Positions 54,101 to 62,689 of a stretch of 64,000 nucleotides of DNA are shown here, one piece after another. Each line of letters opens with the position of its first letter. Position 1 is the stretch's first letter. The stretch lies in NCBI GenBank assembly GCA_963662175.1, contig OY759222.1:5376713-5440712 (forward strand), read 5' to 3'. Source of the stretch: Aradus depressus (lineage: Eukaryota; Arthropoda; Insecta; Hemiptera; Aradidae). A model generated the notes under the pieces. The model ran no database searches and was not told the origin of the DNA. It saw only the letters and a list, made by a program, of their open reading frames with translations. Both the position numbers and the translations under genes were made by a program.

Positions 54101-56135
54101 AAAAAAAGAAAGAAGGATGCCCAGACTAGGATTTAAATAAAATTAATTTTAGTAAGATGGTGCTAAACCGAAAAAATGTGAAGAGAAAAAATACTAATAA
54201 TAAAATAAATAAATAAATAATAAAAATATTTAGATATGTAAAATAGGTATAATATTTATTATGATAGAATTTAGAAAACATGGGGAAAAATTAAATAAAA
54301 ATGGGATAATGAAATAACTTAAATAATTAGAGATAATTGATATTGACGAATGGGAAAATAAAGAGATGAAGAACTAATCAAAGGGGAGTGGATTGTTTAG
54401 CGAAGAGGATTTGAAGGAGGCCACGGAAGGAGAAAGACGGATTGGGGGAGGCAGGGGGGTTTCAGAGAGAGGAGGCCTGGACAAGGAGCGAATTGTGGAA
54501 GGGCGCGGAGCGATGGGAGGGGATGAAGAGGTCCAAAGGACGGGGATCTCGTGTTTCTGGAGGACGGAGGACTGGAATTGAAACATTTGGTAGAGGTAGT
54601 AGGGTTCTTTGGATTTAAAGATTTGGAAAAGGAAAGAAGAAGCCAAGGAGGTAGTTTCGGAGGTAGGGGGGTTTGAGCCATAACATAAAACTTGGGAAAA
54701 CACAGCACACAAAGTATGATTATAACCGAAGATGTATGCACTGAACTTCAGGAAAATACTTCGGAAATAACTTAATGAAATTAATAAAATATTCCCATAA
54801 AAACTAATCTGGAGTGATACGAAAATTACAATTAATTAATTATTGAAAAATTACAACTAATTAATTATTGGACATTTGAAGTGTTAACAGAGCACAGTTA
54901 GAATATAAAACGTTTCCGCCTTCTTGAAGGGTTATGGGGAAGTGTTATGAAGATAATGAACCTATGAGTGTTCATTTTCTACAAAACCGTATCTAAATAT
55001 AGGTACTATAATATTTGGGGACACTGAGATCGAATTAAAACATCCAACATAAAACGAAATCAGACGTTTAAATAAAAAAAAAAACACTCATAACATAGCG
55101 AATAATTGTTAAACTAGAAAATAATAAATATGTAAGCAACTCACCTAATTGGATCCTTCAGTTCTTCAATAATAAAGTTTAAGTAATTCCTGAAAAAATA
55201 AATATAAATATAAGTATATTTTATTTATTTATTTTTTTAATGATTTATTTACAATGGTTGGTAATATTTAAGATTTGAGAAGACATGAAAAATGAATGAA
55301 ATATTTATTATTTACCAATAAAAAATGGCAAAATAGAGAAAATAGTTATTGAAGAAAGATAATGTTTGAAGAGAATACCAGTACACAAATAAGTTAAGGT
55401 TATAAATAAGTAAACTGATGATGGTCAGATGACGTTGAGAACATCACCATGTCAACGTAGGAACCTTATGTTGAACCTTGCCAGAAAATTTTTAGTACTT
55501 TTAGTACGAAATATAGGGGAAGTTATGTAATCGGTAAAAAATTCGATGGGGAGTTTTCAATGGAATTTTATGTTTTCCGACCTCTAGATTTCAAATATGA
55601 AAAAAAAAAACTGTCTGATCACGGTAACTCCCGATAGAATGAATTTATCGAGACAAAATGTTATGTGTGAATCCAGAACCCTCTATCGACGACACCTATT
55701 GTTTTTCAGCCAAATCGACCGAAGGGATGATGGGGAGGCTTAACTCATAAACTCTAATAACTGCCAATGTAATGTGTGTATCGATCTTTTTCAGAGGTTC
55801 TGAACTTTTTTTTCTATAAAATTGGTCATTTTATCGAATGGGTCATTCGACAAAACCAGAAACGTTCTAGACAAACAACTTTTTTTTTTTTTAATTTTTC
55901 AAAAGAAAGATCTTTCTACTTGTCCAACCCGCTAAAGAATAAAATATGATCTACAGTCTTGGGAAGACTGAAAACAAATAACGAGTTATCATTTAGAATA
56001 ATAATAAAATTAAAATAAAATAAAGTAAGAAAAGTACTCACCAACCATTGTAAGCAAATAGACCAGAGTAGAAGGAAAGTGCCAAAGAAGTGACCTCAGT
56101 TTTGGAGTTGTCGAAGGTGAAGTGTTGAGTCTGAC
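42105..56135 (-). CDS. SLC7 (LAT/heteromeric) amino-acid transporter, 3' nine exons (partial)
   Basis: A polytopic plasma-membrane transporter of the APC superfamily, light chain of heteromeric amino-acid exchangers. Minus-strand exons in reading order: 56135-56042, 55189-55145, 53779-53656, 51645-51542, 50950-50854, 47949-47875, 47004-46845, 43780-43688 and 42172-42105, all GT-AG and phase-consistent (about 286 residues). Diagnostic blocks are [53 protein letters not shown], and [12 protein letters not shown]. Hydrophobic membrane segments alternate with short loops. The N-terminal part lies to the right of the window. Introns hold SINEs, a TA-flanked palindrome and a duplicated 570-bp repeat. 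A second possible last exon is at 43350. Confidence 0.95.
42228..42568 (+). mobile_element. Full-length tRNA-derived SINE with 14-bp target-site duplication (reference copy)
   Basis: Flanked by TATAAAATAAAAGA at 42214-42227 and 42569-42582. The 5' part is tRNA-like: GGGCGCCGGTAGCTCAGTGG contains the A box (TAGCTCAGTGG) and GTGGGTTCGAAACCC contains the B box of a Pol III promoter. The tRNA-unrelated body contains CGCCGTCCTTCGGATGGGAC, GGTACTC, AATAAAAATTTAGGGTAGGC and GAGCGCTCTGGTAGTAGGCG. The 3' end is GGGCATGAGTCATAAAATCT. Retroposition would depend on a partner LINE. It lies in the last transporter intron in the opposite orientation to the gene. Confidence 0.93.
43325..43350 (-). CDS. SLC7 transporter, possible alternative terminal exon
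   Basis: Acceptor ACTCTCTCAG; encodes VRPTRRFRK, then either a donor GTAATT or read-through with VII. It parallels the start of the confirmed last exon ([12 protein letters not shown]), so it looks like a duplicated terminal exon. If spliced to the downstream exon the frame would meet a stop at once, so the two would be mutually exclusive. Confidence 0.35.
43688..43780 (-). CDS. SLC7 transporter exon
   Basis: Acceptor GATTCTCAG, donor GTAAGT. Encodes [20 protein letters not shown] then [11 protein letters not shown], the last membrane segment and the start of the cytosolic tail. Confidence 0.94.
43851..44434 (+). repeat. Dispersed repeat, copy 1
   Basis: Begins ATATCAAATAATAAGAGGTG, includes GGTGTCCGATGGTAAACCGA and GGGCTTCGCCCGGATTTTTA, and ends AACTCAGTTCAATTA. 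Nearly identical to 48609-49178 in the same orientation. Non-coding; no terminal repeats obvious. Confidence 0.8.
44595..44870 (-). repeat. Dispersed repeat family fragment (ATCGAC family)
   Basis: Reverse-strand sub-blocks such as CATTATATCGGCAGTTATTA and GACCGATTTCGTGGGAAATT. The family continues at 45735-45835 on the other side of the inserted palindrome, so the palindrome probably inserted into it. Confidence 0.55.
44899..45725. mobile_element. 827-bp palindromic MITE flanked by TA (Tc1/mariner-type)
   Basis: Ends GGGTGGTCCTTAAAGTGAAA and TTTCACTTTAAGGACCACCC are perfect inverted repeats directly flanked by TA on both sides. The arms stay about 95% complementary for about 350 bp (for example GATCGATTACTGAGCCGTTG versus CAACGGCTCAGTAATCGATC), with a centre of about 120 bp. 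The TA duplication and the lack of coding sequence fit a foldback-type Tc1/mariner MITE. Confidence 0.85.
46123..46608. repeat. 33-bp direct repeats bounding a 415-bp segment
   Basis: TATGTTGTAATAAACCTGTT plus GTCCTTT occurs at about 46123 and 46575. The segment between has a CT microsatellite and no clear gene. This may be an insertion with a long duplication, a solo element or a local tandem duplication. Confidence 0.5.
46845..47004 (-). CDS. SLC7 transporter exon
   Basis: Acceptor GATTTCAG, donor GTGAGT. Encodes [40 protein letters not shown] and then [13 protein letters not shown]: a membrane segment, a basic loop and another membrane segment. Confidence 0.95.
47020..47160 (+). pseudogene. 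Possible LINE RT fragment
   Basis: A short plus-strand frame, [14 protein letters not shown], resembles the LG..ID..LTW..HI block downstream of the RT catalytic site; stops follow quickly. A small, decayed fragment in a transporter intron. Confidence 0.35.
47875..47949 (-). CDS. SLC7 transporter exon
   Basis: Acceptor ATGTTCCAG, donor GTAAGT. Encodes [20 protein letters not shown] then GFATW. Confidence 0.95.
48609..49178 (+). repeat. Dispersed repeat, copy 2
   Basis: Direct-orientation partner of 43851-44434, about 4.7 kb away in a different intron of the same gene. Differences are mostly 1-3 base changes plus one replaced stretch near the 3' end (GATCGGTAAAGGGGTTTAGA). Confidence 0.8.
49450..49870 (-). 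repeat. Dispersed repeat family copy (ATCGAC family)
   Basis: Reverse-strand sub-blocks TTCATTATATCGGCAGTTAT and CGATTTGGCTGAAAATCAAT, as in 29110-29540. Confidence 0.55.
50297..50445 (-). mobile_element. tRNA-derived SINE, 3' part
   Basis: ACTCATGCCCGGGCCATAAC to AATTTTTATTCACTC on the reverse strand. The head is absent. Followed by CGATGGTGTGAGGCCGAAAC, a motif that recalls Penelope-like element ends. Confidence 0.75.
50854..50950 (-). CDS. SLC7 transporter exon
   Basis: Acceptor TTGTTGCAG, donor GTAAGT. Encodes [20 protein letters not shown] then [12 protein letters not shown]. The family consensus here is R.FF.GAREG.LP; this copy has Cys in place of the Arg. Confidence 0.93.
51542..51645 (-). 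CDS. SLC7 transporter exon
   Basis: Acceptor TGTTCGCAG, donor GTTTCT (weak donor). Encodes [20 protein letters not shown] then [14 protein letters not shown], with the conserved S.FG..NG pore segment. Confidence 0.93.
52298..52370. ncRNA. 73-nt near-perfect hairpin (microRNA-like or MITE tip)
   Basis: A 31-base arm beginning GAACGCTCGGACACGTAACT pairs with AGTTACGTGTCCGAGCGTTC with one mismatch and an 11-base loop (TGTTTCTACAT). Weaker pairing extends a few bases further. Size and shape fit a microRNA precursor, but the near-perfect pairing is also what a young inverted-repeat element would show. The strand of any transcript is unknown. Confidence 0.35.
52371..53084. other. Transporter intron, AT-rich
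   Basis: No recognisable element or coding sequence. Confidence 0.4.
53085..53327 (+). mobile_element. tRNA-derived SINE, 5'-truncated
   Basis: From about TGTCCTTCGGAAGGGACGTT to AAGCTCGGACATGAGTCACA. No tRNA head. Confidence 0.8.
53656..53779 (-). CDS. SLC7 transporter exon
   Basis: Acceptor CCGTTGCAG, donor GTGAGT. Encodes [20 protein letters not shown] then [20 protein letters not shown], a membrane segment and its loop. Confidence 0.95.
53830..54370. other. A-rich transporter intron
   Basis: Long A-rich, almost simple sequence dominated by AAATAAATAAA-like words. No element recognised. Confidence 0.4.
54376..54700. other. Purine-rich, GC-rich island in an intron
   Basis: About 320 bp of G/A-rich plus strand in an otherwise AT-rich intron. 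The minus strand is open in two frames for over 110 codons each, giving Pro/Ser/Leu-rich products, as expected of pyrimidine-rich DNA. It may be part of a transposon 5' region; no family assigned. Confidence 0.35.
55145..55189 (-). CDS. SLC7 transporter 45-bp exon
   Basis: Acceptor ATTTTTTCAG, donor GTGAGT. Encodes [14 protein letters not shown] between split Trp and Arg codons. Confidence 0.93.
55515..55795 (+). repeat. Dispersed repeat family copy, 5' part (ATCGAC family)
   Basis: Opens AGTTATGTAATCGGTAAAAA, then GACGACACCTATTGTTTTTC and ACTGCCAATGTAATGTGTGT; truncated compared with 37945-38620. Confidence 0.6.
56042..56135 (-). CDS. SLC7 transporter, first visible exon
   Basis: Acceptor TGTTCCCAG, donor GTGAGT. 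Encodes [20 protein letters not shown] then [10 protein letters not shown] and two bases of Trp. Includes the conserved YSGLFAY.GW core. Confidence 0.94.
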
Positions 56136-56191
56136 CTGGGAACAGAAACAAGAAGATAATGTTTGAACTCTACATTAATACATTTTTTGTG

Positions 56192-56418
56192 GCCGTAAGA
56201 CCACAGGAATGCGGGTTCAAATATCCGGACGAGGCCCTTTTACAGAGCACGTTCTTCTGACGTTAAACAATGGTCCCGAGCCTACCCTAAGTGAATAAAC
56301 CTAAATAGGCAAAATGTAGGACTCCCATAGTAGAGTCGGGCTCATGTCCACCAGTAACAAAAGAGAGCTCTGGTAGTAGGCGATATGACCTTGAAGTTAA
56401 AGCCCTGGTATGAGTTAG
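56192..56418 (+). mobile_element. tRNA-derived SINE, head-damaged
   Basis: Starts in the B-box region (ATGCGGGTTCAAATATCC) and has a gap after GGTCCCGAGCC. Ends AAAGCCCTGGTATGAGTT. Confidence 0.78.
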
Positions 56419-56739
56419 ACCCCCTCCGTCCTCTCCACCTCGCCCTCCCCCCTACTCCAAAAATTTTATTTATCTTTACTCTTATTTTCCTTCCCCTAAT
56501 ATGAACTCTTCTCCCTGAGAAAAAATTCCAATAGATTATATAATATGTATACGTAAATAAATATTTATTTAATCAGAATACAACAATGTAAGTGCTGCTA
56601 TCTATCGTACTAAACATTCGACATATTGATAAATTATACTCGTACAAGGCGATAGCCTAAAACCGGTGGCCTCAATCATATAAAAAGGACAATTACTCTT
56701 CTTGGAGGCCAATATAAAAAATTAAAAATTCATTGTCAT

Positions 56740-56912
56740 TAAATAATAGACGCATACCATTTTCTCGCTATTTGCTCAAGACTCAGTGATATTAGGTTGA
56801 AATGGTTTGCAAGAGAACAACTAACCGGGGATGAAATGATGAGGTACTTGAATGGAAAATGTTGGACCTCTCTTGCTAACTATTGTAGACGAGCCAAAAA
56901 TATCATAGTTTA
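56740..56912 (+). pseudogene. Possible LINE-like C-terminal fragment
   Basis: A plus-strand frame of about 55 codons ends LTGDEMMRYLNGKCWTSLAN, then YCRRAKNIIV and stop. Charge pattern and ending look protein-like, and no splice sites bound it in the transporter orientation. Identity uncertain. Confidence 0.25.
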
Positions 56913-57096
56913 ACCAGAATACAATTTAAATCATTATTCTGATCTAATGCTATTCTATTTTCCCTAATATTATTTATAATATTACTTATTACTATTTATT
57001 AATGTTTTTAAGTCGTATATATTTTGCGAAGATCCCTCATGTGTATATATATTATGTTATCCGCACCATGTATAACATACTTCTTGTTGATCTGGT

Positions 57097-59085
57097 GAAA
57101 TCTATATTAATAAAGCTGAAACGGGGTTTGTTTGTTTGTTTGTTTGTATGTATGTTTGTTCCAGCATCACGCCCAAACGGCTGGACGGATCTTCATGAAA
57201 CTTCTCATGTAGCATTCTTTTGAGCCCGATTGAATAATAGGCTATGTGGCGTCCCAAAATTTTGATCGGGAGGGGGGGTTGTAAGGGGGGCCTAAGTATA
57301 TAAATAGTGCTAACTCATTAACTAATGGGCGAATTGTCATGAACTTTCACAGGTAGTCTTTTTAAAATCCAAACAGGAAAAAAAGGTGTGTGGCGTCCCA
57401 AAGTTTTGATCGGGAGGGGGGGTTGTAAGGGGGGCCTAAGTATATAAATAGTGCTAACACATTAACTAATGGTCGAATTGTCATGAAATTTCACACGTAG
57501 TCTTTTTAAAAGCCAAACAAGAAAAAAAGGTGTGTGGCGTCCCAAAGTTTTGAACGGGAGGGGGGGTTGTGGGGGGGCCTAAGTAGAAATATAGAGCTAA
57601 CTCATTAACTAATGGTCGAATTGTCATGAAATTTCACACGTAGTATTTTTAAAAGCCAAATAGGAAAAAAAGGTGTGTGTATAAGTATAGAGTATAAATA
57701 TAGGGCTAACTCATTAACTAATGGGCGAATCGTCATGAAATTTCACGTAGTATTTTTAAAAGCCAAATAAGAAAAAAAGGTGTGTGGCGTCCCAAAGTTT
57801 TGAACGGGAGGGGGGGTTGTGGGGGGGCCTAAGTATAAATATAGAGCTAGCTCATTAACGGTTGATCGAATTGTCACAAAGTTTCACATGGAGTATTCCT
57901 GAAGGCCAAATAGAAAAATAGTATAAATATACAGCTAACTCATTAACTAATGGGCGAATCGTCATGAAATTTCACATGTAGTATTTTTAAAAGCCAAATA
58001 GGAAAAAAAGGTGTGTGGCGTCCCAAAGTTTTGAACGGGAGGGGGGGTTGTGGGGGGGCCTAAGTATAAATATAGAGCTTATATTAATAAAGCTGAAACG
58101 GGGTTTGTTTGTTTGTTTGTTTGTTTGTTTGTTTGTATGTAAGTATGTTTGTTCCAGCATCACGCCCAAACCGCTGGACGGATTTTTATGAAACTGCCCA
58201 TGTAGCATTCTTTTGAGCCCGATTGAATAATAGGCTATGTGGCGTCCCAAAATTTTGATCGGGAGGGGGGGTTGTAAGGGGGGCCTAAGTATAAAAATAG
58301 TGCTAACTCATTAACTAATGGTCAAATTGTCATGAAATTTCACACGTAGTCTTTTTAAAAGCCAAACAGGAAAATAGGTGTGTGGCGTCCCAAAGTTTAG
58401 AACGGGAGGGGGGGTTGTGGGGGGGCCTAAGTATAAATATAGAGCTAACTCATTAACTAATGGGCGAATCGTCATGAAATTTCACATGTAGTATTTTTAA
58501 AAGCCAAATAGCAAAAAAAGGTGTGTGGCGTCCCAAAGTTTTGAACGGGAGGGGGGTTGTGGGGGGCCTAAGTATAAATATAGAGCTAACTCTTTGACGG
58601 TTGGTCGGATTGTCACGAAATTTCACATGGAGTATTCCTGAAGGCCAAATAGAAAAATAAGGTGTGTGGCGTTCCAAAGTTTTGATCGGGAGGGGGGGTT
58701 GTAAGGGGGGCCTACGTATATAAATAGTGCTAACTCATTAACTAATGGTCGAATTGTCATGAAATTTCACATGTAGTATTCCTAAAGGTCAAATAGAGAT
58801 ATTAGGTGTGTGACGGCCCAAAATTTAGAACAGGAAGGAGGGTTGTGGGGGGGGGGGGGGCTAAATATACATATAGAGTTAGCTCATTAACAGTTGGTCG
58901 TATTGTCACGAAATTTCGCATATATTATTCCTGAAGGCCAAATAGAAAAATAAGGAGTGTGGCGTCCCGAAGTTTTGAACGGGTGGCGGGGTTGAGGGGG
59001 GGGGGACTAAGTATAAATATAGAGCTAGCTCATTAAAGGTTGGTCGTATTGTCATGAATCGGATTGTCATGAATTTCACATGTAG
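57097..59085 (+). repeat. Helitron-like tandem-repeat region, first block
   Basis: Starts TCTATATTAATAAAGCTGAA followed by a (GTTT)n run and CCAGCATCACGCCC, repeated again at 58079. About a dozen units of about 140 bp follow, each with GGTGTGTGGCGTCCCAAAGT, a GGGAGGGGGGGTTGT run, CTCATTAACTAATGG and GTCATGAAATTTCACA. Minus-strand ORFs through it are by-products. A TC start and the repeat-rich layout suggest a Helitron-derived element, but no Rep/helicase is present. Confidence 0.6.
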
Positions 59086-59087
59086 TA

Positions 59088-60160
59088 GTAGTAACTATGT
59101 ATTCGCTGTGGGGTTCACTGTTGCAAGACATTTACTAGCTGTGATGTCCAGCGTTCCTAATATCGTACTAGCTGTGGGGTCCGCTGTTGCAAGGTACTTA
59201 CTAGCTGTAGTGCTCAGCCCCAGCGTTCCTAACTATGTACTGGCTGTGGGGTTCGCTGTTGCAAGGCACCTATAAGACATTTACTAGCTTTAATGCCCAG
59301 CGTTTCTAATTACGTACTAGCTGTGGGGTCTGCTGTTGCAATGCGCTAGCAGTGTGGCCCAGCGTATTTCACTCGTAGGTACTAGCTGTGGGGTCCGCCG
59401 TTGCAAAACTCATACTAGCTGTGATGCCCTGTGGTTCTAACTACATACTATCTGTGGGGTTCGCAGTTGCAAGGCACCTACTACCTGTAGGGCCCAGCGT
59501 TCCTAAAAACGTACTAGCTGTGGGGTCCGTCGTTGTAAAAGCATACTAGCTGTGATGCCCAGGGTTCCTAATATCGTACTAGCTGTGGGGTCCGTTGTTG
59601 CAAGGCATTTACTAGCTGTAGTGCCCAGCGTTCCTAACTTCGTACTAGCTGTGGGGTCCGTTGTTGCAAGGCATTTACTAGCTGTAGTGCCCAGCGTTCC
59701 TAACTATGTACTAGCTGTGAAGTTCGCTGTTGCGAAGCACTTACTAACTGTAATGCCCAGCGTATTTAACTACATACTAGCTGTGGGGTCCGCTGTTGCA
59801 AGGCACTTAATAGCTGTGATGCCCAGCGTTCCTAACTTCGTACTAGCTGTGGGGTCCGCTGTTGCGAGGCACATACTAGCTGTGGTGACCAGCGTTCCTA
59901 ACTACGTACTAGCTGTTGGGTCCGCCGTCGCAAGGCACATACTAGCTATGATGCCCAGCATTCCCAACTACGTACTAGCTGTGGTGCTCAGCGTTGCAAG
60001 CCACATACTAGCTGTGGTCACAAACGTTCTTAAGTACGCACTGACTAGGACGTCCAGCGATGCTAAGTATTCACTAGGTGTGGCTTCCGCCGTTGAAAGG
60101 CGCATACTAGCTGTGGTGCCCAGGGGTCCTAAAAACTTACTAGCGTTAGAACAGCTGAAG
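59088..60160 (+). repeat. 66-bp minisatellite, about 16 units, in-frame
   Basis: The unit contains GTACTAGCTGTGGGGTCCGC then TGTTGCAAGGCAC and CCCAGCGTTCCTAACTA. Because 66 is divisible by three, one frame stays open for 210 codons (59552-60184), giving a hydrophobic 22-residue repeat of the form LAVGSAVARHLLAVVPSVPN. There is no convincing start context or splice structure, so coding is unlikely but not excluded. Confidence 0.8.
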
Positions 60161-60264
60161 GACTATAAGCCTTATTCCGTATGAATAATTGAAAATTATA
60201 ACATCATGAATGTACTGTCGAGGAACTGAATAGCGTTATAGAAGATATTGGGAGAAAAATCAAA

Positions 60265-60293
60265 GTTCCCCGGGCAACGCCGGGTATAACTGC
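60265..60293 (+). other. Hairpin resembling a Helitron 3' end
   Basis: CCCCGGGCAACGCCGGG forms a 5-bp GC stem with a 6-base loop, followed by TATAACTGCTATAG. Helitrons end in such a hairpin about ten bases before CTRR; here the terminal tetramer is imperfect. It lies immediately before the 441-bp satellite. Confidence 0.4.
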
Positions 60294-62521
60294 TATAGAT
60301 TTAATATTTGTTAAAACTGATAGAAAACGACCGGATTATCTGAATCCTACACAAAAATCAAAATACAAATGTTTTTCAAAAAATTTGCGCTATTTAACGG
60401 TTTATAGGCTTAATAATTGTTAAAACTGATACGACAGATTCAGATTTATCCGGAAAGTCCCATCCGAAGGACGACGTGCTCAAGGCTATTTTCAACCTAA
60501 GTGATATTTCACCTACCCAGGTTTATTTACATAACATACGTCTCATTATCGAGTACCTCACATTCGAAAAAGCCCTGGATCATCGCTTAAAGTCCCATCC
60601 GAAGGACGACGTGCTCAAAGTGTTTTTTAACTTCCCGATTGAAACATCTGACCTAAGTGCCTCAACTAGATTTCTAAATGGCGATCCTGAGCTCGGTAGA
60701 CTCCATTCTTGAAATTTCTCGCTTTTTAACGGTTTATAGATTTAATATTTGTTAAAACTGATAGAGAACGACCGGATTATCTGAATCCTACACAAAAATC
60801 AAAATAAAAATGTTTTTCAAAAAATTTGCGCTATTTAACGGTTTATAGGCTTAATAATTGTTAAAACTGGTACGACAGATTCAGATTTATCCGGAAAGTC
60901 CCATCCGAAGGACGACGTGCTCAAGGCTATTTTCAACCTAAGTGAAATTTCACCTACCCAGGTTTATTTACATAACATACGTCTCATTATCGAGTACCTC
61001 ACATTCGAAAAAGCCCTGGATCATTGCTTAATGTCCCATCCGAAGGACGACGTGCTCAAAGTTATTTTTAGCTTCCCGATTAAAACATCTGACCTAAGTG
61101 CCTCAACTAGATTTCTAAGTGGCGATCCTGAGCTCGGTAGACTCCATTCTTGAAATTTCTCGCTTTTTAACGGTTTATAGATTTAATATTTGTTAAAACT
61201 GATAGAGAATGACCGGATTATCTGAATCCTACACAAAAATCAAAATAAAAATGTTTTTCAAAAAATTCACGCTATTTAACGGTTTATAGGCTTAATAATT
61301 GTTAAAACTGATACGACAGAATCAGATATATCCGAAAAGTCCCATCCGACGGACGACGTGCTCAAGGCTATTTTCAACCTAAGTGAAATTTCACCTACCC
61401 AGGTTTATTTACATAACATACGTCTCATTATCGAGTACCTCACATTCGAAAAAGCCCTGGATCATCGCTTAAAGTCCCATCCGAAGGACGACGTGCTCAA
61501 AGTGTTTTTTAACTTCCCGATTGAAACATCTGACCTAAGTGCCACAACTAGATTTCTAAGTGGCGATCCTGAGCTCGGTAGACTCCATTCTTGTAATTTC
61601 TCGCTTTTTAACGGTTTATAGATTTAATATTTGTTAAAACTGATAGAGAACGACCGGATTATCTGAATCCTACACAAAACTCAAAATAAAAATGTTTTTC
61701 AAAAAATTTGCGCTATTTAACGGTTTATAGGCTTAATAATTGTTAAAACTGATACGACAGATTCAGATTTATCCGGAAAGTCCCATCCGAAGGACGACGT
61801 GCTCAAGGCTATTTTCAACCTAAGTGAAATTTCACCTACCCAGGTTTATTTACATAACATACGTCTCATTATCGAGTACCTCACATTCGAAAAAGTCCTG
61901 GAACATCGCTTAAAGTCCCATCCGAAGGACGACGTGCTCATAGTTATTTTTCACTTCCCGATTAAAACATCTGACCTAAGTGCCTCAGCTAGATTTTTAA
62001 GTGGCGATCCTGAGCTCGGTAGACTCCATTCTTCTAATTTCTCGCTTTTTAACGGTTTATAGATTAAATATTTGTTAAAACTGATAGAGAACGACCGGAT
62101 TATCTGAACCCCACACAAAAATCAAAATGAAAACGTTTTTCAAAAGATTCGCGCTATTTAACGGTTTATAGGTTTAATAATTGTTAAAACTGATACTACA
62201 GATACAGATATATCCGGAAAGTCCCATCCGAAGGACGACGTGCTCAAGGCTTTCAACCTAAGTGGAAATTGACCTACCCAGGTTTATTTACATAACATAC
62301 GTCTCATTATCGAGTACCTCACATTCGAAAAAGCCCTGGATCATCGCTTAATGTCCCATCCGAAGGACGAAGTGCTCAAAGTTATTTTTAACTTCCCGAT
62401 TAAAACATCTGACCTAAGTGCCTCAGCTAGATTTCTAAGTGGCGATCCTGAGCTCGGTAGACTCCATTCTTCAAATTTCTTGCTTTTTAACGGTTTATAG
62501 ATTTAATATTTGTTAACTGAT
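60294..62521. repeat. 441-bp satellite, five units, derived in part from the SINE
   Basis: TATAGATTTAATATTTG recurs at 60294, 60735, 61176, 61617, 62058 and 62496, a spacing of 441 bp (438 for the last). Each unit contains two copies of TCCCATCCGAAGGACGACGT, the reverse complement of the SINE body. Around them are CCTACCCAGGTTTATT, GAGTACCT and GGATCATCGCTTAA in the same order as in the antisense SINE. Units differ by a few percent. A 78-87 codon ORF repeats in the first four units, since 441 is divisible by three, but has no ATG at its start. Confidence 0.9.
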
Positions 62522-62689
62522 AGAGCCATAGAGTGTGCTGGTTTCGGATTATGCCAACGTCAGCACAACGTTCAGACTGACTTTAAATATGGTGACACCG
62601 ATCCACTATGGAAGAAAAATGCCAAAAAAAAAAAGATGTATGTATAGATATGAACACAAATTAAAACTTGTGTACATTGTGATATAATC

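Noticed and set aside
54374..54741. Two overlapping minus-strand ORFs above 110 codons
   Set aside because: Open frames in a pyrimidine-rich strand with Pro/Ser/Leu bias in both frames; no splice logic relative to the transporter exons.
59552..60184. 210-codon ORF as a protein-coding gene
   Set aside because: It is fully explained by a 66-bp tandem repeat whose length is a multiple of three; no splice or start evidence.
60476..62062. Four similar ORFs of 78-87 codons as a tandem gene family
   Set aside because: They start at GTG, repeat every 441 bp with the satellite unit and derive in part from antisense SINE sequence.
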